Shown piece after piece: positions 26,281 through 39,232 of a stretch of DNA of 64,000 nt (within the stretch, counting starts at the first letter, position 1; the number at the start of each line of letters is the position of its first letter). The DNA is from Prosapia bicincta. Lineage: Eukaryota > Arthropoda > Insecta > Hemiptera > Cercopidae. Below the pieces are notes generated by a model that saw nothing but the letters and a program-made list of their open reading frames with translations, was not told the origin of the DNA and searched no databases. Where the stretch lies: the NCBI GenBank assembly GCA_036971475.1, contig JBAIZL010000002.1:132899740-132963739 (forward strand), read 5' to 3'. The position numbers and the translations under genes are program-made.

Positions 26281-26480
26281 TTGCTTGATGTAATCATCTT
26301 GAATTCACTGATTAAACTATATTTAAAAAGTAGTTAACGAAGTGAATACGTAATTGCTTACTTGCTGACACGTTTCAAAACTTTTGTTCCTTTTACGAAG
26401 CTCGAGTAATGTTTTGAAACGCATCAGCAAGTAGCAATTACTAAGTAATTGCTAACTTAGTTTAGTACTTTTTAGATAAA
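26281..26480. repeat. Foldback repeat, copy 1
   Basis: Inverted arms (TAATTGCTTACTTGCTGACA, CGTTTCAAAAC and its complement near 26411-26430) surround a short loop. The left flank TTGCTTGATGTAATCATCTT and following 50 bp are shared with the copy at 50421-50629. Arm tips contain GAAACG(C/T)(A/G)TCAGCAAG. No coding. Confidence 0.85.
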
Positions 26481-26997
26481 GTTAAATTTTCAAGGTCGAT
26501 CTGTACATCAAACAAGTACTCTGTACTCCTTTGATGGAATATTCCTAAATTTCCTTCTGATAAAACTTTGCTTTTTTGTGTACTAAGAAGGCAGTATGTT
26601 ATGTGACTCTAATTTATCTAATGCAGACTTATTGTCATCTGTTTTATAATAAGATAGCACTTCATGTTTCCATTTATCTTTATTCTTTATTGATAAGGAT
26701 AAAAATAAGAAGAATTGTTTGTTTTGTACTATTATTATGATAGAATAGCATTCTAACTGTATACAAAATTACTTATGTAGATCTTGTTTATTGGTGTAGA
26801 TAATAGTAGAATTTCATGCGTTTCTTAAAATTTCTACAACTGATGCTTTATGAACTGGTTTTAATTCATTATCTAGTGGCACTGACGATATTAGGGGATC
26901 TTAAAGATAATGGGATTACCTTATAGAATCATTTTGTTACCCAACACGAGATATAGATTATCTGTACTTGATTTGCAAAGATATAAACAACTTCATA

Positions 26998-27923
26998 CAG
27001 TCCAATCCTGGTAATCCAAAATAATAAATGTATGACCATTTCGGATTACCTATGCTACTTAATAAATGTACGTTTACTACTTATACCTACAACTACATAT
27101 ATACCTATATGGTATTATAAACTACATATAGACTAATGTTAGTTAGTTAAGCATAGTACTGTACAGTAATAACTGAAAGAAAACACCACTTGAAACACGT
27201 ATTGTTTATAACATTCGGATTATTAGACTACTTTTCTCCTTATAGAAAAACACCGAATTCCAAGTCTCTCTTTTTGAAATTGTCAAGCCAATGATCACTG
27301 GCTTTAAACTCTTCCTTGTTGGGGTAGAGTTCAGAAAAAAAGAATCTCGGCTTTTCCTCAAATAAAGGGCCAGATATGGGGTTGTTCCGCGATTGTACTT
27401 GCAGAAACCATGTGTATAGGACAGTTTCTACCAAAGTGTATTCATTCATTTTCACTGTTTTCCGCACACTACTACCTTGCTCCATAGAAGACACAAACAA
27501 TAACATTTTTTCTTTGTTTATCTTTACGCCACTGATTGTTGAATTTCTGATCCCGAAATCTTCTGCTCATTTTTTAGCAGGTTCCTCGGCATCAAGTCTT
27601 TTAGAATGTCGCACTTATCTGACAACGAAAGTGTTTTGAGTTTTCATTTAAGAGAAGAAGACACTAATATAAAAATTAAAGTTGAACACGCTGTGATGAC
27701 AAAACGATTCTACCATCTGCTTGCTGTAAATGTTGAAATGGAACTGCTGTATATGGTGACTAATGAAAAGGGATCGATGCACCTGAGGTCATTGCAAAGT
27801 AAACAAAACAATGTTGCCTTTCTTTTTTAAACCTCTCTCATAGCCATTTATTTATTTCTCATTTTGATATTTTCGGAAATTGTTTCAGAATAGTGTGAGT
27901 TTCGGACTACCAGGATTGGACTG
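26998..27923 (-). mobile_element. Tigger-type DNA transposon 3, deletion derivative
   Basis: TIRs CAGTCCAATCCTGGTAATCC (left) and CAGTCCAATCCTGGTAGTCC (right, reverse complement) lie between TA dinucleotides at 26996-26997 and 27924-27925. Only the N-terminal part of the transposase remains, on the minus strand; the DDE half is deleted. The TIRs are nearly identical, suggesting a relatively recent insertion that may have moved in trans. Confidence 0.92.
27240..27645 (-). pseudogene. Tigger transposase N-terminal domain remnant
   Basis: Minus-strand reading: KLKTLSLSDKCDILKRLDAE, EPAKK, a stop, then AEDFGIRNSTISGVKINKEK (first helix-turn-helix), MLLFVSSMEQGSSVRKTVKM, LVETVLYTWFLQVQSRNNPI, SGPLFEEKPRFFFSELYP, EEFKASDHWLDNFKKR (CENP-B-type second DNA-binding domain). 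It matches the layout of Tigger/jerky proteins. The in-frame stop and missing catalytic domain make it non-functional. Confidence 0.9.
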
Positions 27924-29168
27924 TACTTCTGCAAAGATAAATTTCTGAATTGTAAAATTGGTTGTAATTATTCATAGTTTCTCAGAAAACCCTGAATATA
28001 GTTGAAACCCTTACAAAATAAACAAATTTTATAAGAAACTAGCATTTAGAAATGTTGCATTTAATGATTTGTTAATAACAGTTTTCACTCGAGATATATG
28101 AATAAAAACACAGATAAATGAGTATACAAAAAGAAACATGCTCAGCCATTAATACTGATCATTTTAGATTACCTTGAAAAAAGTAATAAAACACAAAATG
28201 CTAAGATTAACTCTAACAATGGTTGTTTTGTCCAATTAAAAACCGGTAAAAGTGGGGAAAACAGTGACAGTTTTGAATCAAATAAAGTAAACATACTATA
28301 AGCCGTAGAACAAGACTAAATAAAAGAAAAACCCAGCTATAAGACAACACTAGTCATATCTTTTTAATGAACAACCTAGCAAATACTTTAATATAAAATA
28401 TAATACAACAAATATGATAAACTTATAATAAAACTGTTGGTATTTATAGCCTTATTATAAACATTAAAACTAAACTTAACATTTACTCTGATCATCAGAC
28501 AATAATTATTATTTCTTTTGTTGGAAAATCATTATATAAAAAATAGATTGTGCAGGTTATAACATGAATGCATAAATTACAGATTTCTATAATATAATAT
28601 TCCACCGATCCGCGAAAGTAATTAATGATTTTATCTTTCAAAAGATAATCATTTAAATTTATTTAAAAATGAAGAGATATAAATCATCATTTAAATAATT
28701 CAAACACATTAACTAAACCATACATGTGTGATAGACCAAATAGATATGATAAGATAAAAATTATTATTTGCTATATTATTGTTGCTTGTTGCATTCTAAA
28801 ACTCGATATGTGCATTTTTTTAAATTTTAGATATATGATATTTATTCTTTTAAATTATTGACAATTATGGATTTCAATAAAAAAGTTGAGTAAGTCCAAA
28901 CCTACCTGCTTGAGCCACATAGCCACTGGAGCTGTATAGTATCTTCAATTGTTTCAGTTTTAGTTTTTCTAAATATAAAATATTCCAAAAAACAATTGTT
29001 GTCTGAAATGAAGACATTTTCTTATTTCACGTCCAATTTTACACATTTTGACTATTTGTAATTATTTACAAAATTGTTTTATCACTCCATAAAAGATTCA
29101 TAGTTAGAATAACTCCTACAAATGTCTCGTTTTTTCCAAGAAAATAAATATTTATTACTAAAATATCT

Positions 29169-29522
29169 CAAACACTTTCAAATGTTTTAAACTTGACTAT
29201 AGTAGCACTTACTTTGTTTGTTGAGGACGGCCGTTTCGGGAGATGTGTCCCTTTGTCAACTCAGACCGTAACTCTGCTTTGTAGTTAGTAAACAAAGTAA
29301 GCGCTACTATAGGCAAGTTTAAAACATTTAAAAGTGTTTAGTGATTACTAGTAGCTCACGCGAAGATGGAATCAACAGAGTTACGGCCTGAGTTGACAAA
29401 GGGACACATCTCCCGAAACGGCCGTCCTCAACAAACAAAGTAAGTGCTACTATAGGCAAGTTAAAACATTTAAAAGTGTTTAGTGATTACTAGTAGCTCA
29501 CGCGAAGATGGAATCAACAAAT
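29169..29522. repeat. Foldback with internal direct repeat
   Basis: The left arm (29169-29282) is the reverse complement of sequence at about 29383-29470. A block of about 75 bp (GTAAG(C/T)GCTACTATAGGCAA through CGCGAAGATGGAATCAAC) occurs twice in direct orientation, at about 29300-29381 and 29440-29519. The inner sequence has GGGA-CACATC-TCCC directly followed by GAAACGGCCGTC. Direct repeats combined with inverted copies recall the pseudo-LTR arrangement of PLEs. Confidence 0.82.
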
Positions 29523-31835
29523 GAAAATATCTCAGTTTTGGTAACGGTATTTGAAAGCATGTTTTGAAAGGAAAAAAATATGATGCAAATATATTTGATG
29601 AATATTTACAACTTTCTAATGGTTTTTACAAATAAGCCTTGCAAATCACTAAACCTGTGTGTAGCACTTCAGAGGTTAACCATGATTGCAGATCAAGGGT
29701 TAAAGCATTTTGGAATGTTCCAATCTACTTGAAGAAGTATTGTTTGCTAGTCTAAGTATTTCAAGTATATGGGATTATATTGAAAAGTATTTAGCAGAAT
29801 TAAAATGACAAACTTAAGAATGGCAGGAGAATATGGGTAAAGCAAATGTTTAAAATATTTTTTATTGGAGATATTTTACAGTGAAAACAAATATTTCATT
29901 TGTAGAATACTGTACACATTTTGTAACCTAGTGTTAAGACAGGAACACCAGGAGCATAGACCAAATATGGATCTAGCTCGACTTGCATTATAAATCCTTA
30001 AATTGCAACTAATTGCAGCACACAGAAATATAAAGGTCCGATTTTTAAAATGGCTTATTAGTGAAAAGTGATATATTAATGCATAAAGTTCCGCACATAT
30101 GTGCTAATTGCAAACGATATTTTTATAATTAAGATAACATTCAGTGATTATTTATTCTTGTTTTACGAACAATTATAAATATTATAAAAATAATAATTAT
30201 AAAACAAAAATTGTAATTTAAAAAAATGTTGAAAATGTAAAGTAATTTAAAAAAATTAATATATTTAGATTTTAATATTAAACTTTGTACACAAAAATAA
30301 CCATCATAAAAAACTTAATACAATATTCTGCACTAAGACATTGAATGTCTATATTGCAATGCTACAAATCATTCTTAGGAAATTCTTCATCAAAAATTGA
30401 AAATGAATAAAAACATGATGTTCTGGAGTTAATTTTACCACGCCTAAAATTACATTCACCTAATCAAACCCAGAATTATTTTTCTACCAAAGTCAGTTTC
30501 ATATAAATTCAACCATGTAAATTCGACTTCAGAATTTTATTTGTTATTAATATTACCAAATTTATTAGATAGGAAATTATAATTTAAATATTTTTCAGAT
30601 GGCATGAAAATTATACCTATGGCCCAAAGAATATAAATGAGAATGTCTTCAATCGATTGAAAATACACACTAGGTATTAATCTATCATAGATCTTCAAGG
30701 TGTGTTATGCCAAAATTAAAGAAATTTAAAGAGATACTCAAACTACATATTTAAAATAATAATTAAAGCAGCTATAATTGCAGAGTTGAATCATCGCCTT
30801 GTGACAAGAAAATATTCATTTTAAGACACAAAAATAATTTTTTGCATAGTTTTAGATTTGAGGAACTTTATTAAATATTTGGTAAATTTTTAGAAAACCT
30901 TTTGCTGCGTATACCACAACTTTTGCTTTTACAGCTATTAAATATTATAAAATATTGTACCGCAATTAGAAAACAAGAATCAAAATTGTTGAAATATCAA
31001 TAAACATTGGGAATGTGTATTTTGTAGATTTTACTTTTCAAAGATTATTTGCATAATAGTCAAGTTTCTACTATGAGACACGACTAATATTCTTCTAGTT
31101 TTTGTTAAACGATATGTTCTGCTATGTAAAAGAACTATTCTTTTCAATTCATTTTAACACACGGCAATTTTTTAAAAATTGAAAATTTTATGAAATAAAA
31201 ATACTCACAATCAATTAATATTTGTGATATATTAGAGTTAAATATTAAGTTAAAAGTCAATAGCATCTGAACAAAATTTTTCTGTATGAAATCAATTTTT
31301 AAAGATAATCTTAAAATATTATAACTGTTTTTTCTGGTATAATTTATAAAAAAATATACATGCAAAATTAAAATATATTTCTTTTTAACTGAATTAGGTT
31401 AAGTCAGAAAATACTGTACAACTAAAACAAAAATAATTTTCCCATATGTTAGTAAGGTTTACTGTCTATTTATGCAGTTAAAATTTTTTGCACTTTCTTT
31501 AATAAAAGCCAATATCAAATTTCGTGTTTAGAAGTTTGTGAAACTGCCTAGGGGATTAAAAGGAAAGCCAACAATTAAAACCATTACCAATATCCAAGCT
31601 TAACAACCTATCTACACCCATTTACATTAAAAATTTAAATTACATCTAGGCTACTGTATTTACTTAAGATGATCGTGCAGAATGACTTCCACCACCAATA
31701 TTATATTTCCACTAGGATTAATAAAGTAAAAATGTATTAGATGGTATGGTATTGTCCCATATGATGTACAATATTAATGTGATAGGTTGTCAGGGAAGTA
31801 ATAAATACAGTGACAGGAGAAGTGATGAAGTCTAC

Positions 31836-32159
31836 CTGGACAACGACTAGGCCTTCCTTGGGCAGCTCAGCTGGTTGACAACTGACCACTGACAGTGTAG
31901 CTAGAGAGGAAGCTGCTTCTCGATTCTTCAAGAAGTTATGCTCCGTCTTGAGAATAGATGAGATGGTGGGGGCGGGCCCAGTTTGATTACCTTGAGCCCC
32001 AGGCACTTGGTTATGATTCTTCATCAGCTGTCTCTCGATGACTCCCAACATGAGGTCCTTCACAGTAAGGGGAGAAGAAGCGGCGGCACCTTGCCCTTTG
32101 GGAGAACCCGCTCTGCCCCCCTCTGCCTCCCCGCCCCCTTGACCCTCGTCTGCCGTCTC
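31836..32159 (-). CDS. Smr: SMRTER/NCoR-like corepressor, exon
   Basis: Minus-strand frame of 108 codons, phase 0 to 0. It begins after GGGACCAG (32160; an alternative acceptor would put the start at 32180) and ends at GTCCAG|GTAGAC. The peptide runs ETADEGQGGGEAEGGRAGSP, then LTVKDLMLGVIERQLMKNHN, an ISSILKTEHNFLKNREAASS stretch and LPKEGLVVVQ. The GC-rich coding stands out from the AT-rich flanks. The helical LTVKDLMLGVIERQL segment looks like a conserved docking element. The upstream intron is about 25.9 kb. The 5' boundary is the least certain part. Confidence 0.82.
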
Positions 32160-33613
32160 CTGGTCCCACACCCAACAAGACTCAAGACTTACAAACAAAC
32201 TACAACTTCAAAAAACTCACATAAACAAACGCATTCCATTCCATCTCATTCGCAATACTCCTAGAAATTTACTTTACATAACGCAAATTTAAAATACTAC
32301 ATCGTGCAGTTCAAGTTGATCATCAACCCAACAAAATTCATATATACTATTAAAGATGTGACTAGTTTATATGCAAATTTACGGTTTTCATAGTTTCCTT
32401 GATACTTATTTTCTTAGCCATAAATAAAACCATTCATACATTTTCAAATCTAAAATTTTAAACCAGTGTATATCTTTTCTAGAAATATATTTATTAAAAA
32501 TCATATCCTGACTGATATATATATATATATATACACACTAACTTATTTTAGAATTTATATCTCATATATATATACACTAACTTATTTTAGAATTTCTATC
32601 TCCGAAATAATTTCAAACAAAGTATTTCACTTTTATGAAAGGACATTTTGTAACAAATGGAAGTAATAAACTGCAAAAATATTTTGTGATATAATAGAGG
32701 TTTAATTTTATAAAACAAAAAGGAATTTAAAATTGTCATAAAAAAATTTATTAATTGCATATTTTTTTATAAATAAATTTGTAAATGATATGATCAAATT
32801 TTTATTTAACAAAATTGAGAAAATATTGTATCTCTTTAAATATAAACTCTATAGCAAAATAGTTAAATGGACAAATAACATTACTGAAATAAATATTCTT
32901 TACATTTAGGAAGGATATTATATATAAACATCTGAATTACTTTACTTACAGATAAATCACATTTACAATTGTATGTTTTTTTTAAAAAAAGCCTAGTTCA
33001 TAATAAAATTTTTTTTCTGAAGTAAGGTTTTTATTCATAAACTCATCAATTTAGAAATCAAGACATCTACTGGTGTACCAATTTAGGTCCTTTATAAAAT
33101 ATTCACGAGTAAGGCTTTCAAAACCTATAATTGAAAATAAGAATTTAAAATATTTTGTTAGCACAATAGTATCATTTTTAAAAACAAAATGTAGTTTCAC
33201 AAAAAAAATTACTAGGTTATTGATTTCAAAAAAGTTGGTTAATTGAGAATATTCGACTAATAAATATTCCTGGTTAAATATTCCTGGAACTGAAAATTGT
33301 TCTGAAACGTCTTTTGAAAATTAAATATAGCTGCCCTTAACCAAATAATATTTATGGAAAAAGTATGCATTTTCAGTTAAATGAGCAGCATGTCTTACAC
33401 ATTTCAATTATAAAAAATAATGTGTTTTATGGGTATTCAAATTATGAAGTTATGCTATAAAAGTAATGGGCTTGGAAAAAATTATTATTATTCCTATCAA
33501 TATCATAATTATATTGATTTTTATTGTTTTATTATGGTCATCATACTATCATTATAAATATTCTGATACAAGGAATTTGAAATTAAATGTGTGTATTGGA
33601 CGGAGTGAGAGTG

Positions 33614-33641
33614 AGAGTGTGAGAGAGAGAGAGAGAGAGAG
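33614..33641. repeat. (GA)n microsatellite
   Basis: A short GA run that makes a RERERE open-frame artefact. Confidence 0.9.
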
Positions 33642-33809
33642 AAGTTGTGATGCAAAAAAATGCCTAATGCTGTGGATGTGGGGGGTTGTTGGTTACAAAG
33701 AATCAGTCATGAGCAAACACTGTTATAAATGTAGAAATCAGGATGTTATATTTATCAATATAACTTTCTTGATGCCAACAAAGTTATTGATTCAAATAAT
33801 AAGAAGTAA

Positions 33810-34007
33810 TATTTAGAGGCAGTTAGATTGAACCAATTACTCTATGAGAGAAGGTGTAGTATTACAGCCATAAATAAATTCGCTGTAATAAATGAACTGT
33901 ATACAAACAATTTGACATATAATAAATACTTAGACTTTATCGATGCCCCTGCGGATTTGATAAAGAAGAACAAGAATTTCATGCAAATATATTTGACACA
34001 GGCATAG
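33810..34007 (+). other. Open stretch of 65 codons without start, possible pseudogene piece
   Basis: This frame reads with protein-like composition (RLNQLLYERRCSITAINKFA, LDFIDAPADLIKKNKNF) between stops at 33807 and 34005. I do not recognise it and no splice donor follows. It could be a decayed retro-copy or chance. Confidence 0.25.
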
Positions 34008-34756
34008 TTTGAGTAAATAGCTGGTTTTAATTTAATACCTATGATAAATGAAGGACTTCAAAGATTCCACATTAAACTAATGGCGAAAATAGACTTTCAT
34101 TAAGAAATTTTGAGATATAAGTTTTAAAATGTATACGTCTATCCAATGCTGAGGCAGGATAGTTTTAGAAACAACAGCTAACATGGTCTCCACCAGAATT
34201 TTAAAACAACCATGATATCTGATACTTTACTTGCCTTAAAATTTTTAGTTCTACCTGTACTTACGCTGTTCTCAGACATTGATTATGCTAATCATTACTA
34301 CATCGTGTAAAATTGTAAACATCAGACATCTCAAAAATGTGGAAGAAATGCCTGAGACGTAGAACAATTATTCAATGAGCAATAAGCAATAATATATCTA
34401 TTAACAAAATGCAAACCATAGAGCTAAAGAAATTTCAGTCAATAATCACAGCTGCCATCTCTTGGGGAATATTGGGCGATAATGTTAACAAAGATAAATG
34501 ATATCTGCCAATCAAGAGAGAAACATAAATTACATAAGTCTACCAGCATTATGGATGCAATTTCCATTAAATACTATGGAATTACCATTTACGGTGGAAT
34601 GAAATAGATGTGATGTTTTTATTTTTCAATAAATAAATAAGTAGAGTTTACTGTACTAGTCAAGTAAAATATCAAGACTGAATGGGTTTCTATATGCTAT
34701 ACTTAAGATAGTTTCAGGTTTTTGTTAGTGCAAGATCTTCATTAATGAGAGAAAAC

Positions 34757-34790
34757 TGAAGACTGAGGCAGTAGCGAAACGTATCCTTAC
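34757..34790 (+). repeat. Solitary CTGAAGA-hairpin-CGAAACG module
   Basis: CTGAAGACTGAGGCAGTAGC is followed by GAAACGTATCC. It has the box, hairpin (CTG/CAG) and GAAACG order seen in the foldback elements, but without an inverted partner close by. Confidence 0.55.
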
Positions 34791-35799
34791 ATGTGAAGAC
34801 TTAAATAAATTGCAAAACTAGTTACTTTTGGTAATTTATTTAGGAAAACTTTAAATCAAGGTGGTAAATTTTAGGAAGTTGTTAAGCTTAGTGACAGCTT
34901 TAAAAGCTGCTGAACAGCTGTCATTAAGGTAATATGGCTTTATATAAACTTTATTCATATGCAGTACAATTACAGAAGTACCCTGATTAGCACTGCAGTA
35001 GCTCTAAACAAACCTTGTTAAACAGGGTAAAACAATTTCGTCATCATGTCAGGCGATAATGTGCTTTTGGTAAGCACAAACAACAATGTAATATGTTTCT
35101 GAAATGTTTTTCTTTTTAACTGGGTTTAAATAATTATTATTAAATGTTTACTATCTGGAACGGGAAACTCTGTAGCCGTCAAATTTGTTCTTGTCCTCAC
35201 AATTACTTCACAACATTCTCAAAAATGTTTTTAATTGTTCTGATAGATTCAATGAACTGCCTATGACAACTTGATGCTCTCATGTTTCTATCCTTATCAG
35301 GACAAATGATTTTACATTTAAAGTGAAATATTTCATAGTTTTATGGCAGAATGATTTTAAAATGACTGTAAACTTCAATAGACAGTTGATGTTTCCACAT
35401 ACGCTCATTAAACAAAGCTGAATCCGAGTAGTTTGTCGACATTATTACATTTGATATAATAACATAAACACAGAAGGGATGCAGGCTAAATGACTGACAT
35501 AATAAATATCATAGACAGGATGTATTTATTTATGGAAAATGCTGTCATTTTCCTGTCACCTAGGAAGAAATAAGCCCTTCTGTTCTCCATTTAATTGCCG
35601 AATACAAATGACCAGTGGAGATGAAGACAAACTGTACACGTACTATAACAAGCCAATGCTAAATGGTGAAGCTTTTGCTTGACACCTGTCATCTAGGTAA
35701 TATGGTTCTACAGAAACTTTCTGTATAAACAATCCTCAAGAATACTGAAAAGACAGGGCAAGAATATCCTTTCTAGCTGCTTGGCGCTTAACATCAAGG

Positions 35800-38082
35800 T
35801 TTTATAGTTTAATAAAAAGTTTTTTTAAATGCAATCCTGAAGAGTACTGAAAAGATAGAGCAAGAAGATCCATACAAGCTGATGGACACTTGTCACCAAC
35901 GTAATATAGTTTTATAAAAGGTTTTTCTATGCAATCACGAATAGTACTATAAAGGTAGGGCAAGAAGATCCATACAAGCTGATGGACACTTGTCACCAAC
36001 GTAATATAGTTTTATAAAAGGTTTTTCTATGCAATCACGAATAGTACTGTAAAGATAGGGTAAGAAGATCCATACAAGCTGATGGACACTTGTCATCAAC
36101 GTAATATAGTTTTATAAAAGGTTTTTCTATGCAATCACGAATAGTACTATAAAGATAGGGCAAGAAGATCCATACAAGCTGATGGACACTTGTCACCAAC
36201 GTAATATAGTTTTATAAAAGGTTTTTCTATGCAATCACGAATAGTACTATAAAGATAGGGCAAGAAGATCCATACAAGCTGATGGACACTTGTCACCAAC
36301 GTAATATAGTTTTATAAAAGGTTTTTCTATGCAATCACGAATAGTACTATAAAGATAGGGCAAGAAAATCCATACAAGCTGATGGACACTTGTCACCAAC
36401 GTAATATAGTTTTATAAAAGGTTTTTCTATGCAATCACGAATAGTACTATAAAGATAGGGCAAGAAGATCCATACAAGCTGATGGACACTTGTCACCAAC
36501 GTAATATAGTTTTATAAAAGGTTTTTCTATGCAATCACGAATAGTACTATAAAGATAGGGCAAGAAGATCCATACAAGCTGATGGACACTTGTCACCAAC
36601 GTAATATAGTTTTATAAAAGGTTTTTCTATGCAATCACGAATAGTACTATAAAGATAGGGCAAGAAGATCCATACAAGCTGATGGACACTTGTCACCAAC
36701 GTAATATAGTTTTATAAAAGGTTTTTCTATGCAATCACGAATAGTACTATAAAGATAGGGCAAGAAGATCCATACAAGCTGATGGACACTTGTCACCAAC
36801 GTAATATAGTTTTATAAAAGGTTTTTCTATGCAATCACGAATAGTACTATAAAGATAGGGCAAGAAGATCCATACAAGCTGATGGACACTTGTCACCAAC
36901 GTAATATAGTTTTATAAAAGGTTTTTCTATGCAATCACGAATAGTACTATAAAGATAGGGCAAGAAGATCCATACAAGCTGATGGACACTTGTCACCAAC
37001 GTAATATAGTTTTATAAAAGGTTTTTCTATGCAATCACGAATAGTACTATAAAGATAGGGCAAGAAGATCCATACAAGCTGATGGACACTTGTCACCAAC
37101 GTAATATAGTTTTATAAAAGGTTTTTCTATGCAATCACGAATAGTACTATAAAGATAGGGCAAGAAGATCCATACAAGCTGATGGACACTTGTCACCAAC
37201 GTAATATAGTTTTATAAAAGGTTTTTCTATGCAATCACGAATAGTACTATAAAGATAGGGCAAGAAGATCCATACAAGCTGATGGACACTTGTCACCAAC
37301 GTAATATAGTTTTATAAAAGGTTTTTCTATGCAATCACGAATAGTACTATAAAGATAGGGCAAGAAGATCCATACAAGCTGATGGACACTTGTCACCAAC
37401 GTAATATAGTTTTATAAAAGGTTTTTCTATGCAATCACGAATAGTACTATAAAGATAGGGCAAGAAGATCCATACAAGCTGATGGACACTTGTCACCAAC
37501 GTAATATAGTTTTATAAAAGGTTTTTCTATGCAATCACGAATAGTACTATAAAGATAGGGCAAGAAGATCCATACAAGCTGATGGACACTTGTCACCAAC
37601 GTAATATAGTTTTATAAAAGGTTTTTCTATGCAATCACGAATAGTACTATAAAGATAGGGCAAGAAGATCCATACAAGCTGATGGACACTTGTCACCAAC
37701 GTAATATAGTTTTATAAAAGGTTTTTCTATGCAATCACGAATAGTACTATAAAGATAGGGCAAGAAGATCCATACAAGCTGATGGACACTTGTCACCAAC
37801 GTAATATAGTTTTATAAAAGGTTTTTCTATGCAATCACGAATAGTACTATAAAGATAGGGCAAGAAGATCCATACAAGCTGATGGACACTTGTCACCAAC
37901 GTAATATAGTTTTATAAAAGGTTTTTCTATGCAATCACGAATAGTACTATAAAGATAGGGCAAGAAGATCCATACAAGCTGATGGACACTTGTCACCAAC
38001 GTAATATAGTTTTATAAAAGGTTTTTCTATGCAATCACGAATAGTACTATAAAGATAGGGCAAGAAGATCCTTACAAGGCGG
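35800..38082. repeat. 100-bp tandem satellite, about 22 units
   Basis: GTAATATAGTTTTATAAAAG recurs at exact 100-bp steps from 35901 to 38001. Units are nearly identical (single differences near 36048-36093 and at 36367). The first unit at about 35800 is diverged. Still more diverged relatives of the GTAATATGG/TGTCATC segment lie at about 34910-34960 and 35680-35790, so the left edge shows decay. The array ends abruptly at about 38080. No open frame persists because 100 is not a multiple of three. Confidence 0.96.
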
Positions 38083-39232
38083 ACATTCTGGGGCATTTAA
38101 TTTTTTCATAATTATAGGAATTTCTTCAAAAGTTATTTGTAGGAACTAAAAAAATAAGCAAAAACATATATGTTATAGAGAGAAGGTATGAATAAAAGTT
38201 CCGAATTTCTTATTTCCTCTGGCAATACTGTTATTTTTTATTGAAAAACTAAAAACAAAATCTTTTACGTAAAAATTTGGACGATAGGCCTTTTTTCCTT
38301 TTCAATTAGTTTGAGATCTAGTACTCTGTATTTTTATTAGAGTCTATTGCATCCAATGACTAGACTATCATCAGAATCTAATGTGAGAAAAACTAATCCA
38401 TATTTTTGTTTCATTCAAAGCATTGAAATATGTTACATAATACAAAAAAATTGTTTATCTTCAACCTGTTCTTTTATTACTTATTTTCGATAGAATTAAG
38501 AAAACTGTTCTGTCATAGAGCAAAGCGACACGCAAGGATTGTAATCATTGCAGAACACCTTACAAACGTGTATCAAACCATATTTTTCAAAGTGTAAAAA
38601 CAATTTAAAACAGACAAGATGTGAGCATAATATGACTTTTACAGTTGGATGTACTTTTACTAATAGTAAACCTATTTTAATTACTTTAACCTTACAAGGG
38701 AGCCAAAAGAAATCTCGCCTGACTAAATGTTCAAGCCTAAGGCTGACACTCCTGTTGTATACTGATGACAGCATATTTGCTGAATGGCAGCTAACCCGTC
38801 AAAAAGGTAACATAAAAAAACATATGGTCCAGATACACAGAAAATGCAACTCTGGCTAACTTTACACACCAATGTCCGCATTGATATAGACCACTATTTG
38901 TGTTATAAAGTCGCATACTCTTAGAGAGATAAATAGATGTAAATTAGCATTAAGATGACAGATTAAAGGCTTTTACATGAATCCCACAAGGGCAGTGTAC
39001 ATAATACTCAATGGATACATAATACATGCTACTTTCTTTGTACAAAACTGATATTTTAGTATAATTTACTAATATCTTAATACAAATAGTAAATCCATTT
39101 AATATAATTGTTGGATTTATATTAATATATAAACAAAGGCAAAATTCTTTTACACAATTCAGACACCCCTTGAAAATACTATATATGCAAATATTTAATC
39201 TATAGAAAATGGCATTTAGATATAATAATTAA

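Noticed and set aside
28905..28960. Possible small minus-strand exon (AAGCAG|GTAGGT)
   Set aside because: There is a donor-like site, but no convincing acceptor or coding character upstream.
31983..32264. Plus-strand 93-codon frame
   Set aside because: Shadow of the GC-rich minus-strand corepressor exon; the minus frame has splice sites and matching phases.
33466..33816. 116-codon frame with a hydrophobic start
   Set aside because: Runs through AT-rich sequence and the GA microsatellite; no family resemblance or splice context.
24082..38082. Tandem arrays as CRISPR
   Set aside because: The arrays are head-to-tail units without unique spacers, in a eukaryotic intron.
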